Positions 23,444 to 32,972 are shown, counted from the stretch's first letter. The stretch is DNA of 64,000 bases from Devosia_A sp039934955 (GCA_039934955.1 JBDTLB010000023.1:1-64000); one strand, 5' to 3'. Made by a program: numbers and translations. The notes: generated by a model from the sequence alone, not told the origin.

Positions 23444-26146
23444 CTAGGCGCGTTCGAGCCGGTTCGGAAGCCTGACGCGGAACAGCGCGCCACCGCCTTC
23501 CGCATCCTCGATCCAGATGCGGCCGCGATGCTGCGCCACGATGCGCTCGGAGATGGCGAGGCCGAGCCCGACGCCCTGCGGCTTGTCGCCCATCGCATCG
23601 CCGAGCTGGCGGAAGCGATCAAAGACAATCCGCCGGTCGGGCGGCCGGATGCCGGGCCCGTTGTCGGCAACCGCAAGCTCGAGTTCGTCACCAAAGCGGC
23701 GCAACGAAAGCGTCGCCTGCCCGCCCTGCCGCGGCGAGAATTTCACCGCGTTGCCGAGGAGGTTGACCACCACCTGAACCAAGCGGTCGTGATCGCCGAT
23801 GACCCGGGTGTCACCGGGATCGATCTGCACATCAAGGGCAACGTTCTGCGCCGCGAACACCTGCCGCATCGACGCGCTCGACTCGCGCACCACCGCGGCA
23901 AGATCGACCATCTGGGTCTCGACCGGCATGGTGCCGGTCGCTTCGATCTTGCTCAGATGCAGCAGCTGCCCGATGAGCCGGGTCAGCCGTTCGGTCTCGG
24001 TGACGATGATGCCGAGGAATTCCAGCCGCTCTGGGTCGGTCAGGGCCGGATGATCGCGCAGAATTTCCGAGAAAGCGCGGATCGAGGCGAGCGGCGTTCT
24101 AAGTTCATGGTTCACCGTCGCGACGAAATCATCCTTGAGGCCGTCGAGTTCCTGCAGGCGGCCATTGGCCTCCTTGAGCTCGGCCGTGGCAATCTCGAGC
24201 GCATGCGATTTTTCTTCGAGCTGCCGGTTGGCTTCGATGATGCGCGATGTCTCGTCGAGAATCCGCATCACCTCGTCGACGCCGAGCGGCTCTTCCTCAA
24301 CGATGGCGCCGACCAGCACGCGCGCCGACGCCGCGCCGATGACGCTGGCGAGCAGCCGCTCGTAGAACAGCACGGTCTCGGCATCGGCCTGCACCGCCGT
24401 CGCCGGATCGACGCCGCGCTGCGCCGCCCAGGTGGCGAACGCCGCATTGGCGCGCTCACGGCCGAGGAAGCGCGACGCCAGCGAATTGAGATCCGGAATC
24501 AGCGCCGTACGGCGGCGGATCTGCGCCGCGTCTGCGGGGTTGTCGACATCGACGAAACTTGCGGCATCCGCACGGTCGACCGGGCGTTGCCGGCCGAACA
24601 GCGACACCGCGGTGAACGCCCCGATATTGGCCAACAGCGTCCAGAACGTGCTGTGCGTGACCGGATCAAGGCCGTGCAGACCGAACAGCTCATAGGGTTT
24701 GAGCAGCGCCAGCCCGAACGGGCCATTGGCGACAAAGTCCGGAGCGAGAGTTCCCGACCGCGCGAAGGTGGGCAGCAGCAGCGTGTAGCACCAGACGAGG
24801 AAGCCGGCAGAGATGCCGGCGAAGGCACCGGCCTTGGTGGCGCCGCGCCAGAACAAGCCGCCGATCATCGCTGGCGCGAACTGCGCTACCGCCACGAAGG
24901 ATAGCAGCCCGATCGAGACCAGTGCGAACTGCGAGCTGTCGTGGCGCATGTAGAGATAGCCAAGCGTCATCACCACGACCATCACGCCGCGCCGCACCCA
25001 CAACAGAAGCCGCGTGAGATCGCTGCGTTCGGCCAGCCCCAGGGATTTGATCCGCAGCAGCGCCGGCATCACCACATCGTTGCAGACCATCAGGCTGAGC
25101 GCTGTGGTCTCGACCACCACCATGCTGGCCGCCGCCGACACGCCACCGAGAAACGCGATCAGCGCCAAAAGCGGCTGGCCACCGAGCAGCGGCAGCGCGA
25201 GCACGAGATTGTCCGGATCGGCAGTGCCCGGCACCAGCATGCGGCCGGCGATCGCGATCGGCAGGACGAAGAGGTTGATGGCCAGCAAATACAGCGGGAA
25301 CTGCCAGATGGCGCGATCGAGATGCCGCTCGTCGACGTTCTCGACCACCATCACCTGGAACTGCCGCGGCAGGCAGAGGCTGGCGAGCCCCGCCAGCAGC
25401 GTCATGGCAATCCAGCTGTAGCCATAACGCTGCGGGTCGTACGAAAAGATCGCCGCAATATCAGGCACCGCGGCGGCACGCGTGAAGAGATCGCCGAAGC
25501 CGTGGAACAGACCATAGCCGACGAACAGCCCGATGACCGTGAGGCTCACCAGCTTCAGCACCGATTCGAGCGCAATGGCGACCACCATGCCGGGATGATG
25601 CTCGCCCGGATGGATCGAGCGGCTGCCGAACAGCATGGCGAACACCGTGAGGATCACCGCCGCCCACAGCGCCGCGTCGAACACGCCAGTGTCGGCGCCC
25701 GGATTGGCGCTCAGCGCCGCAAAACCACTCGAGATCGATTTGAGCTGCAGCGCGATATAGGGGGTGAGCCCGATCACCGCGATGATGGTGACCAGCGCTG
25801 CGAGCCCGCCGCTGCGCCCGAAGCGCGCGCCGATGAGATCGGCGATCGAGGTGATCTTGTTGGCCTTGCTGACCCGTAGGATCCGGCGAATGACGATCGG
25901 CCCGAGGCAGAAGGCCAGCGTTGGCCCGAGATAGATCGGCAGGAAGTCGAGTCCGGACTGCGCCGCTCGGCCGACGCCGCCATTGAACGTCCACGAACTG
26001 CAATAGACCGCGAGCGACAGCGTATAGACCAGCGGCGAGCCCGTCAGCCGCGACAGCCGTCCCCGGCCATGCTCGACGAAATAGGCCACCGCGAACAGCA
26101 TCATCAGATAGCCGACCGCCACCCCGATAATGACGCCTTGGCTCAT
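23444..26146 (-). CDS. Sodium:solute symporter-type sensor histidine kinase
   Basis: This 900-residue protein begins with about 13 hydrophobic helices of the SSS (sodium:solute symporter) family (about 1-500). A cytoplasmic linker with a coiled coil (about 600-665) follows, then HisKA with His680 in NHELRTPL, and a HATPase domain with NLLGNAVKFSP, DNGPGI and GVGLGLAIS. There is no fused receiver, unlike many CbrA-type kinases. It probably couples sensing or transport of a small organic acid or amino acid to autophosphorylation. It is the last gene of a three-gene operon, and its ATG overlaps the preceding stop (ATGA). Confidence 0.9.
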   Translation of the reverse strand: MSQGVIIGVAVGYLMMLFAVAYFVEHGRGRLSRLTGSPLVYTLSLAVYCSSWTFNGGVGRAAQSGLDFLPIYLGPTLAFCLGPIVIRRILRVSKANKITSIADLIGARFGRSGGLAALVTIIAVIGLTPYIALQLKSISSGFAALSANPGADTGVFDAALWAAVILTVFAMLFGSRSIHPGEHHPGMVVAIALESVLKLVSLTVIGLFVGYGLFHGFGDLFTRAAAVPDIAAIFSYDPQRYGYSWIAMTLLAGLASLCLPRQFQVMVVENVDERHLDRAIWQFPLYLLAINLFVLPIAIAGRMLVPGTADPDNLVLALPLLGGQPLLALIAFLGGVSAAASMVVVETTALSLMVCNDVVMPALLRIKSLGLAERSDLTRLLLWVRRGVMVVVMTLGYLYMRHDSSQFALVSIGLLSFVAVAQFAPAMIGGLFWRGATKAGAFAGISAGFLVWCYTLLLPTFARSGTLAPDFVANGPFGLALLKPYELFGLHGLDPVTHSTFWTLLANIGAFTAVSLFGRQRPVDRADAASFVDVDNPADAAQIRRRTALIPDLNSLASRFLGRERANAAFATWAAQRGVDPATAVQADAETVLFYERLLASVIGAASARVLVGAIVEEEPLGVDEVMRILDETSRIIEANRQLEEKSHALEIATAELKEANGRLQELDGLKDDFVATVNHELRTPLASIRAFSEILRDHPALTDPERLEFLGIIVTETERLTRLIGQLLHLSKIEATGTMPVETQMVDLAAVVRESSASMRQVFAAQNVALDVQIDPGDTRVIGDHDRLVQVVVNLLGNAVKFSPRQGGQATLSLRRFGDELELAVADNGPGIRPPDRRIVFDRFRQLGDAMGDKPQGVGLGLAISERIVAQHRGRIWIEDAEGGGALFRVRLPNRLERA

Positions 26147-26370
26147 CGCGGCGGCCCGCTTTTGCGATCATCGCTCGGGCTGCCGCCACGCTCGACCACA
26201 AACGCCATACCGACGATCAGCAGCAGCCACACGGCGAACAGATAGATGTAGAGCGCCGGCCAGCCCAACAGCGTGCCACCGAACAGATTGAGCACCGGTG
26301 GGTTGAGCAGCACGACGCCCGCGATGAACAACCCCACCAGCCGGTCGCGCCGCGCCGCGCGCCGCAGCAT
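26143..26370 (-). CDS. Small two-helix membrane protein paired with the SSS kinase
   Basis: The 75-residue protein has two predicted membrane helices joined by an FGGTLLGWPALY segment, and a polar C-terminal tail. Small membrane proteins of this shape (DUF3311/DUF485-like) commonly precede SSS symporters and are thought to be subunits or assembly factors. It lies 2 bp after the receiver gene and overlaps the kinase gene by 4 bp, which supports a physical partnership. The family assignment is by size and position. Confidence 0.7.
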   Translation of the reverse strand: MLRRAARRDRLVGLFIAGVVLLNPPVLNLFGGTLLGWPALYIYLFAVWLLLIVGMAFVVERGGSPSDDRKSGPPR

Positions 26371-26372
26371 GG

Positions 26373-26810
26373 CTAGTTCTGTCCGAGCGCGGCGCGGCGC
26401 GGGCTGGCGAGGACGCTCGCCACACACCCGACCACATCGCCGATAGCGAACGGCTTGGTGACGTACGCATCGGCGCCCAGCGCAAGCCCGCGCCGCTGGT
26501 CGTCGTCATTGCCGCGCGCCGTCAGCATGACAATGCGAACATCGTTGTAGTCGGGCGAAGCGCGCAGCGCCCGGCACACATCATAGCCATTGCCGCGCGG
26601 CATCATGACGTCGAGCAGCACCAGATCCGGCGGGGCATCGACGACCGATTGCAGCGCCTGAGCGCCATCGGTGGCGGTGCGCACGTCATGGCCCTCGCGC
26701 TGCATGATGAAACTCAGCGCGCGCAGGATATTGGGATCGTCATCAGCGATCAGAATCGAGGCCGGAATGATGCTCTCCTCACGGGCAATGTGTCCTCCCT
26801 GCCCGTGCAA
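26373..26810 (-). CDS. Single-domain response regulator (receiver only)
   Basis: The protein has up to 145 residues and consists of one receiver domain with acidic residues near 23-25, the phosphoacceptor Asp67 in LLDVMMPRG, a TAR threonine segment and the TKPF lysine. There is no output domain. No ATG or GTG lies near the 5' end. The listed start is TTG at 26808-26810. GAGGAG is followed six bases later by an ATT codon at the point where family homology begins, so a rare start is possible. It heads the operon with the symporter kinase, from which it probably receives phosphate. Confidence 0.85.
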   Translation of the reverse strand: MHGQGGHIAREESIIPASILIADDDPNILRALSFIMQREGHDVRTATDGAQALQSVVDAPPDLVLLDVMMPRGNGYDVCRALRASPDYNDVRIVMLTARGNDDDQRRGLALGADAYVTKPFAIGDVVGCVASVLASPRRAALGQN

Positions 26811-26883
26811 AGAAGCCTAGCCCCCTTGTATTTACCCAGCAAGCCTCACACTATTGGCCGTCGGCATGCGAGGAGGTGTGACG

Positions 26884-27642
26884 ATGATACTGGATTTGAG
26901 CGACACGCGAGCCAGCGCGGAGCGAAAGGGGCGCGGGCTGGCAACGGCATCGCAGGCCCGTATACTGATTGTCGAAGACGACGCCGATATCGCCGCTTTG
27001 CTCGGGCGCGAATTGCGCGGCCTTGGCCATACGGTCGACAGCGTCCGGCTGGCCGAGGACGCGTTGCTCGCGGCGCGCGGCACCGATTACGCACTGATGA
27101 TTGTCGATCTGGGGCTTCCCGACATCGATGGGCTGGACCTCGTGCGCGAGATGCGGCGGCGTTCGGTCGAAGCCCCCATCCTGATGCTCACCGCCCGCCA
27201 CAAGGTCGAAGACCGGGTGATCGGCCTGTCGAGTGGCGCCGACGATTATCTCAGCAAGCCGTTTGCGGTGCCCGAAATGCGGGCCCGCGTCACCGCGCTG
27301 TTGCGCCGCCCGGTGCGGATGCGCGGGCCACGCCTCGCGGTCGCCAACCTCAGCGTCGACAGCGACGCATTGGAGGCCGTGGTCGACGGTGTCGGCCTGT
27401 CGCTGGCGCGCAAGCAGTTCCAACTGCTTGAGCTGCTGGTCCGGCGCAAGAACCACATGACGCCCAAGCGGATGATCGAGGAGGCGCTCTACGGCTTCGA
27501 CGACCAGGTCAGCGCCAATTCGATCGAGGCGCAGGTGTCCAAGCTCCGGCGCGTGCTGCGCAATGCCGGGGCCGCCGTGACGATCGAGACCCGGCGGGGC
27601 ATCGGCTACCGGCTGGCCGTCCTCGACACCGCCTCGAACTGA
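26884..27642 (+). CDS. OmpR/PhoB-family response regulator
   Basis: The 252-residue protein has a receiver domain (about 22-135, phosphoacceptor Asp75 in VDLGLPD, lysine in SKPF) and a winged-helix DNA-binding domain (about 150-245, ending in ETRRGIGYRL). I chose the ATG at 26884 because GAGGAGG precedes it. It is divergent from the receiver/kinase operon and is followed after 2 bp by an HPt gene. It is a good candidate for the output of the local phosphorelay. Confidence 0.9.
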   Translation: MILDLSDTRASAERKGRGLATASQARILIVEDDADIAALLGRELRGLGHTVDSVRLAEDALLAARGTDYALMIVDLGLPDIDGLDLVREMRRRSVEAPILMLTARHKVEDRVIGLSSGADDYLSKPFAVPEMRARVTALLRRPVRMRGPRLAVANLSVDSDALEAVVDGVGLSLARKQFQLLELLVRRKNHMTPKRMIEEALYGFDDQVSANSIEAQVSKLRRVLRNAGAAVTIETRRGIGYRLAVLDTASN

Positions 27643-27644
27643 CG

Positions 27645-27944
27645 ATGCCGCGGGCGCCGTCGCCCACCCCGGCCGAGCTTGCGGTGCTCGACCCCGATGG
27701 GGGGTTTCGCCAGCGCCTGAGCGACAATCTGGACGCCATCACACGGCTCCAGGCGGCCGGTGATCTCGAGGCCATCCGGGTCGTTATTCATCAACTGGCC
27801 GGCGCTGCGGGGACATTCGGGTTCACTGAGATCGGCGACATCGCACTGCAGATCGACGCTCTCGACGACCTGTCCCAGCGACCCACGGACCTCGCCCGGC
27901 TTGTCGCCGCCCTGCACCGCGCCATCGCCAAAAAGTCAGCTTGA
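27645..27944 (+). CDS. Histidine phosphotransfer (HPt) protein
   Basis: The 99-residue protein is a stand-alone HPt domain with the phosphorylatable His49 in the HQLAGAAGTFGF motif. HPt proteins pass phosphate between receiver domains. The gene starts 2 bp after the stop of the OmpR-type regulator, so both are co-expressed. No hybrid kinase is encoded nearby; the lone receiver across the divergent promoter is the obvious upstream donor. Confidence 0.88.
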   Translation: MPRAPSPTPAELAVLDPDGGFRQRLSDNLDAITRLQAAGDLEAIRVVIHQLAGAAGTFGFTEIGDIALQIDALDDLSQRPTDLARLVAALHRAIAKKSA

Positions 27945-28124
27945 AGTCAGGTTCAGATCAGGTTGTGCTCAGTCCGCTCCCGTTTACTGCCTTGGGGAGT
28001 GGAGGAACGGACGTCCGGCCGGTCGCGCTTGAGGAGGCGTGATCGCATTAATCGGCGTTCGGTTCCGAAAATCCCGAGGACATTGCGCGTCCGGCAATCC
28101 GGCACGCGCGCAAGGGAGGATCAT

Positions 28125-29465
28125 ATGTCGCATTCAGACGATCTCCGCGGGGGCGTCAGCCGCCGCACAGTATTGCTCGGCATGGCCGGCGCCGCTGGCG
28201 CCACGATGCTGCCGGGCTGGGCCATGGCCGAAGACTACCCGGCACTCGGCACGTTTCCCGCCGGCCAGTCGGGCGACAGCGTCTTCGTCGGCATCGACGT
28301 TCCGCTGACCGGCACCTACGCGGCAGCCGGCGCCGACGAGCAGAAGGGCATCGAACTCGCCATCGAGCATCTCAACAATGGCGACGAGCTGATCAAGGCG
28401 ATCTCCACCAAGACCACCAAGGGTGTGCTCGGCAAGACCGTGACATCTGCCGCCGCCGACGAAGCCGCCAAGGCCGACCTCGCCGTGCAGAACGCCACCA
28501 AGTTCGTGCAGGACAACAAAGCGTCGCTGCTGATCGGGTCCGTTTCCTCGGGCACCGCCGTGGCGCTGAACCACTTCGCGCAGGACCAGAAGGTGATCTA
28601 CCTGCCGGGCATTTCCGGCTCCAACGACACCACCGGCAAGGACTGCACGCGCTATTCGTTCCGCTCGTGCTTCTACGCCTATTCCACGTCGGCAGCGCTG
28701 GCGCCTGTGCTGATCGACAAGCTCGGCAAGGACCGCAAGGCCGCCTACCTGACGCCGGACTATACCTACGGCCACACCGTCTACGACTCGATGACCAAGT
28801 TCACCGAGGCCGGTGGCTGGAAGACCGTCACCAACCAGTTGGCGCCGCTCGGCGCGCCCGACTTCTCGGCGTTCCTGCTCAACATCGCCAACTCCGGCGC
28901 CGACACGCTGGTGGTGATCGGCTTCGGCAACGACGCGGTGAACTCGATCAAGCAGGCCAAGCAGTTCGGCCTCCTCGACAAGATGACCCTGGTCATCCCC
29001 TACATGTCGCCCTACCTCGTCCAGCAGGTCGGCCAGGACCTGATGGCGGGCGTTTACGCCGGCCTCGATTTCTACTGGGACATTGGCGACAAATTCCCGC
29101 TGGCCAAGCAGTTCGTCGACAAGTTCGAAGCCAAGTACGGCCAGAAGCCGGAATGGGGTGCGCATGCGGGCTATCTGCAGATCGCACTCTGGGCCGACGC
29201 GGTCGAGAACGCCGGCACCTTCTACCCGCCCAAGATCATCGAGGCCTACGAGTCTGGCAAGAAATACGCTGACTCGACCGTCGGCCCGATCTCGTGGCGC
29301 GCCGCCGACCACCAGCTCATCCGGCCGGTGATCGTGGTGCAGGGTAAAAAGCCCGGCGATATGAAGGGCAAGGACGACTACTACAACGTCGTCGAGATCG
29401 TGCCCGGCGACGGCATCATGCAGGACCCGAGCGCCTTCGGCTGCAAGATGGGCGATGCGACCTGA
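28125..29465 (+). CDS. Periplasmic substrate-binding protein of a Liv-type ABC transporter, Tat-exported
   Basis: The 446-residue protein has a twin-arginine leader (SRRTVLLGMAGAAG) ending near AMAED. A type I periplasmic binding fold (Peripla_BP_6) follows. Its ligand is a branched-chain amino acid, amide, urea or aromatic compound and cannot be read from sequence. The ATG at 28125 follows AAGGGAGG. It heads the operon with two permease domains and two ATPases. A strong hairpin separates it from the permease gene. Confidence 0.88.
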   Translation: MSHSDDLRGGVSRRTVLLGMAGAAGATMLPGWAMAEDYPALGTFPAGQSGDSVFVGIDVPLTGTYAAAGADEQKGIELAIEHLNNGDELIKAISTKTTKGVLGKTVTSAAADEAAKADLAVQNATKFVQDNKASLLIGSVSSGTAVALNHFAQDQKVIYLPGISGSNDTTGKDCTRYSFRSCFYAYSTSAALAPVLIDKLGKDRKAAYLTPDYTYGHTVYDSMTKFTEAGGWKTVTNQLAPLGAPDFSAFLLNIANSGADTLVVIGFGNDAVNSIKQAKQFGLLDKMTLVIPYMSPYLVQQVGQDLMAGVYAGLDFYWDIGDKFPLAKQFVDKFEAKYGQKPEWGAHAGYLQIALWADAVENAGTFYPPKIIEAYESGKKYADSTVGPISWRAADHQLIRPVIVVQGKKPGDMKGKDDYYNVVEIVPGDGIMQDPSAFGCKMGDAT

Positions 29466-29488
29466 TACGGCCCGCACATCGCGTAACG

Positions 29489-29516
29489 GCCTGTCCCCGC
29501 ACCAGCGGGGACAGGC
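29489..29516 (+). promoter_or_regulatory. Intercistronic hairpin after the binding-protein gene
   Basis: A perfect 12-bp stem (GCCTGTCCCCGC at 29489-29500 with 29505-29516) closes on the 4-nt loop ACCA. No T-run follows. Such stems after binding-protein genes protect the upstream message and partly attenuate the downstream genes, allowing excess binding protein. Confidence 0.7.
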
Positions 29517-29576
29517 TATCGCTTGCTGCAGAAACACGCCAAGAATGACCACAGGCGCCATGCGGGGGAACATCAC

Positions 29577-30443
29577 GTGCTGAACTGGGGGAATTTTGTC
29601 TCACAGCTCTTCAACGGACTGGTCTCAGGCGCCCTGCTGGCGCTGATCAGCGCCGGCCTCACCATCGTCTACGGCACGCTGGGCGTGCTCAACCTCGCCC
29701 ATGGCGCGTTGTTCATGCTGGGCGGCTATGCCGGGTTCGTCGCCTTCCAGGCGACCGGCAATTTTTTCATTGCGGTGGTGGTCGGCGCCGCCTTTGTCGG
29801 CATCGTCGGTATTGTCATCGAGCGCCTCATCGTCCGCTTCTTCTATAACCGGCCCGAAGAGGACCAGATCCTCGTGACCTTCGGCATCGGTATCGTGATC
29901 GTCGAGCTGGTGCGCGCCGGATTTGGCAGCCTGTCGCAGATGGTCACTGCCCCGGTGGTGGTGAGCCCGATCATCAATCTGGGCTTCACGATCTATCCGG
30001 AGTACAGGCTCGTCGCGTTCGGCATCGTCGTGGTGGCGCTCGCAGCGCTCTACATCCTGCTCTATCGCACCCGGCTTGGCATGGTGGTGCGCGCCGGCAT
30101 CGAAGACGCCACGATGGTCGACATGCTGGGCATCAACATCCAGCGCACCTTCATGATTGTGTTCGGCATCGGCGCCATGGCGGCGGGCTTTGCCGGCATC
30201 ATTAATGCGCCGATTATCTCGATCACCCCCAATGTCGGCGACGACATTCTGATCGAGTGCTTCGTGGTGGTGGTGATCGGCGGCGTCGGCTCATTCCCCG
30301 GCGCCATTGTCGGCGGCATCATCGCCGGCGAGATCATGAGCCTGACCTCAATGTTCAACCCGCAACTCAGCCAGGTGATGCTGTTCGCCGTCATGGCGCT
30401 GGTCCTGATCGCCAGGCCTCAAGGCCTGTTCGGAACCAGATGA
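29577..30443 (+). CDS. Branched-chain amino acid-type ABC permease (LivH)
   Basis: The 288-residue membrane protein has about eight hydrophobic helices and the LivH-type segment NLAHGALFMLGGY near residue 40. I used the GTG at 29577, preceded by GGGGGAA, because homology starts there. It forms the translocation pore with the LivM half of the next protein. The next gene begins 10 bp downstream. Confidence 0.88.
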   Translation: MLNWGNFVSQLFNGLVSGALLALISAGLTIVYGTLGVLNLAHGALFMLGGYAGFVAFQATGNFFIAVVVGAAFVGIVGIVIERLIVRFFYNRPEEDQILVTFGIGIVIVELVRAGFGSLSQMVTAPVVVSPIINLGFTIYPEYRLVAFGIVVVALAALYILLYRTRLGMVVRAGIEDATMVDMLGINIQRTFMIVFGIGAMAAGFAGIINAPIISITPNVGDDILIECFVVVVIGGVGSFPGAIVGGIIAGEIMSLTSMFNPQLSQVMLFAVMALVLIARPQGLFGTR

Positions 30444-30453
30444 GGGCCGCCGC

Positions 30454-32277
30454 TTGACCACCGCTCCGCGCCGGCGCCGCTTCGCCTTCACCGCCGAACT
30501 CATCCTTGGCCTCGTGCTTATCATCTCGCCGTTCGTGCTGCCCTCGATCGGCGGTACGTCGGACACCTTGAGCCGCATCCTGATCTGGGGCCTGTTCGGA
30601 CTCGGCTTCGATCTGATCTTCGGCTTTACGGGATTGCTGTCGTTCGGGCAGGCGGCGTTCTACGGCACGGGCGGCTTCATCAGTTCGTACCTGCTGGTCT
30701 CGCACACCATTCCCAACGTCTTCATCGCGCTGCTGATCGGGCTCGTCGGCGCTGCGATCGTCGGCACGCTGGTTGGCGTGCTGGCGCTGCGGCGCTCTGG
30801 CATCTATTTCGCCATGATCACCGTGGCATTCGGCGAGATGTTCTTCTTTCTCGAGAATTCGGCGCTCTATCCCTGGACCGGTGGCGAGAACGGACTGCCC
30901 AACGTGCCCAAGCCGAGCATCAACCTGCCCGGTTTCGACTTCGCCTTCGACAGCCCATGGAAACTTTACGGGCTCCTCGCGGTGCTGTTCTTCATGGGCT
31001 ACGTCATCGCCCGCCGCATCGTCGCTTCGCCCTTTGGGCATGTGCTCACTGCCATCCGCGATAATCCGTTGCGCGCGCAAGCCGTCGGGCATCGCATTCA
31101 ACTCTACAAGCTCTCGGTCTTCACCATTGCTGCCGGCTATGCCGGTCTCGCCGGCGGATTGGAGGGCACGCTGCAAAGCTACATGTCGCCCGAATCCTTC
31201 ACCTTCGAGACCTCCGGCCAGCTCGTCATGCAGACCGTGATCGGCGGTGCTGGCACGTTGCTGGGGCCGCTGGTCGGCGGCGCGCTGTGGCTGTATCTTC
31301 GTAACGAACTGCAATCGGCTCTCGGCCTCGGCGCGGCATGGAAGCTGGTTCTGGGCCTGGTCTTTGTCGTTCTCATCATGTTCCTCCGGCGCGGTATCGT
31401 CGGCGGGATATCTGACCTCTACCATTTTCTCCGCCCGACTGCGTCGCCGCCGGCCGAAGCAACCGTGCCAGCCGCGCCGGTGGGAAGGCCGAACACCCCG
31501 ATCCTGCGCCGTCCGATCTCCGACCGCGTAGTGATCGAGGCCAGGGGCATCAGCAAGCACTATGGCGGCATCATCGCCAACGAGGACGTCAACTTCAAAG
31601 TCCGCGAAGGCGAGATCCGCGGCCTGATCGGTCCGAACGGGGCCGGCAAGAGCACCTTCTTCAAGATGCTGACCGGCGAGATCAAACCCACTTCCGGCCA
31701 GATTTTCATGTTCGGCGAGGAAACCACCAATCTCGACGTCACCGCCGTCTGTCATCGGGGCGTTGCCAAGAGCTACCAGATCAACCAGCTTTTTCCGAAG
31801 CTGACGGTGCGGCGCAACCTCATGATCTCGGCGCTGTCGCGGGCCCGCGGCGAGTTCCGGCTCGACCTGTTCCGCAATGTCGACCACATGGACGAGCTCA
31901 ACGCCGACATTGACGAGACCTTGCGCCTGCTCGACCTGACGCCGCGCGCCGACGTGAAAGTCTCGGACCTCGCCTATGGTGAAAAGCGCCGGATCGAGAT
32001 CGGTCTGGCGCTTGGCACCAATCCCAAGGTGCTGCTCCTCGACGAGCCATTGGCCGGGATGAGTCCGCAGGAGCGCGCCGATACTGTCGTGCTGCTGAAC
32101 CATCTGGCGGTCGGCAGAACCCTGGTGGTGGTGGAGCACGACATGGACGCACTGTTCGGCATGGCCGACCAGGTCACTGTGCTGGCGCAGGGTCGCATCC
32201 TCGCTGAGGGTACGCCGGCAGAGGTCCAGGGCAGCGACGCCGTGCAGGATGCGTATCTCGGAGGCGTCCACGCATGA
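30454..32277 (+). CDS. Fused LivM-type permease and LivG-type ATPase
   Basis: The 607-residue protein starts at TTG. Residues about 10-320 are a LivM permease with LLSFGQAAFYGTGG and multiple membrane helices. A proline- and alanine-rich linker (about 325-355) leads to a LivG ATPase with Walker A GPNGAGKST, the LAYGEKRRIEIGLAL signature region, Walker B LLLDEP and the switch HDMD. Normally these are two genes. The fusion fixes a 1:1 permease/ATPase ratio. Its stop overlaps the livF start by 4 bp. Confidence 0.9.
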   Translation: MTTAPRRRRFAFTAELILGLVLIISPFVLPSIGGTSDTLSRILIWGLFGLGFDLIFGFTGLLSFGQAAFYGTGGFISSYLLVSHTIPNVFIALLIGLVGAAIVGTLVGVLALRRSGIYFAMITVAFGEMFFFLENSALYPWTGGENGLPNVPKPSINLPGFDFAFDSPWKLYGLLAVLFFMGYVIARRIVASPFGHVLTAIRDNPLRAQAVGHRIQLYKLSVFTIAAGYAGLAGGLEGTLQSYMSPESFTFETSGQLVMQTVIGGAGTLLGPLVGGALWLYLRNELQSALGLGAAWKLVLGLVFVVLIMFLRRGIVGGISDLYHFLRPTASPPAEATVPAAPVGRPNTPILRRPISDRVVIEARGISKHYGGIIANEDVNFKVREGEIRGLIGPNGAGKSTFFKMLTGEIKPTSGQIFMFGEETTNLDVTAVCHRGVAKSYQINQLFPKLTVRRNLMISALSRARGEFRLDLFRNVDHMDELNADIDETLRLLDLTPRADVKVSDLAYGEKRRIEIGLALGTNPKVLLLDEPLAGMSPQERADTVVLLNHLAVGRTLVVVEHDMDALFGMADQVTVLAQGRILAEGTPAEVQGSDAVQDAYLGGVHA

Positions 32278-32972
32278 GCTTCCTCGAGATCGATAAGATC
32301 AACAGCTACTACGCCGACTCGCACATCCTGTTCGACGTCTCGATGCGGCTCGAACAGCGCGAGGTCGTGGCGCTGCTCGGCCGTAACGGCGCCGGCAAAT
32401 CCACCACACTCAAGGCCCTGATGAGCGCCGTCGATACCAAAGCCGGCAGCATCAAGCTCGACGGCCGCGAACTGCGCGGCGCACGACGCCACACAGTGGC
32501 CAATGCCGGCCTGCAGCTGGTGCCGGAAGAGCGCCGTATCTTTGGTAGCCTCAGCGTTGAAGAGAACATCGTCCTCGCCAGCCTCACCGCTAGGCCGGCC
32601 TGGCCGCTCGAGCGCATCTACGAGATGTTCCCGCGTCTCGCGGAGCGCCGCACCAGCCGTGGCACCGACCTCAGCGGCGGCGAACAGCAAATGCTGGCCA
32701 TCGCCCGTGCGCTCGTCCGCTCACCCAAGATCCTGTTGCTCGACGAGCCGTTCGAGGGGCTGGCGCCGATCATCGTGCGCGACCTGCTGGCAATCTGCGA
32801 GCGGCTCGCGGCCGAAGGGCAGACCATCATCCTCGTCGAACAAAATCTCGCCGCTGCCCTCTCGATCGCGAGCCGGGCGTATATCCTCAACAACGGCCAT
32901 GTCGTCTTCGACGGCACCAGCGCCGAGCTCAAAACCTCGACCGAAATCCTGAGCCGCTACATCGGGGTCTGA
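32274..32972 (+). CDS. LivF-type ABC transporter ATP-binding protein
   Basis: The 232-residue ATPase has Walker A GRNGAGKST, a signature LSGGEQQMLAIARAL, Walker B LLLDEPFEGLAP and the VEQN switch. It pairs with the LivG half of the preceding fusion. The ATG overlaps that gene. Its 3' end overlaps by 16 bp the convergent dehydrogenase gene, whose C terminus reads into it. Confidence 0.9.
   Translation: MSFLEIDKINSYYADSHILFDVSMRLEQREVVALLGRNGAGKSTTLKALMSAVDTKAGSIKLDGRELRGARRHTVANAGLQLVPEERRIFGSLSVEENIVLASLTARPAWPLERIYEMFPRLAERRTSRGTDLSGGEQQMLAIARALVRSPKILLLDEPFEGLAPIIVRDLLAICERLAAEGQTIILVEQNLAAALSIASRAYILNNGHVVFDGTSAELKTSTEILSRYIGV

Noticed and set aside
24941..25879. Plus-strand frame opposite the symporter kinase
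   Set aside because: Its His/Arg/Gln-rich composition is typical of antisense to membrane helices. The minus-strand gene is unambiguous.
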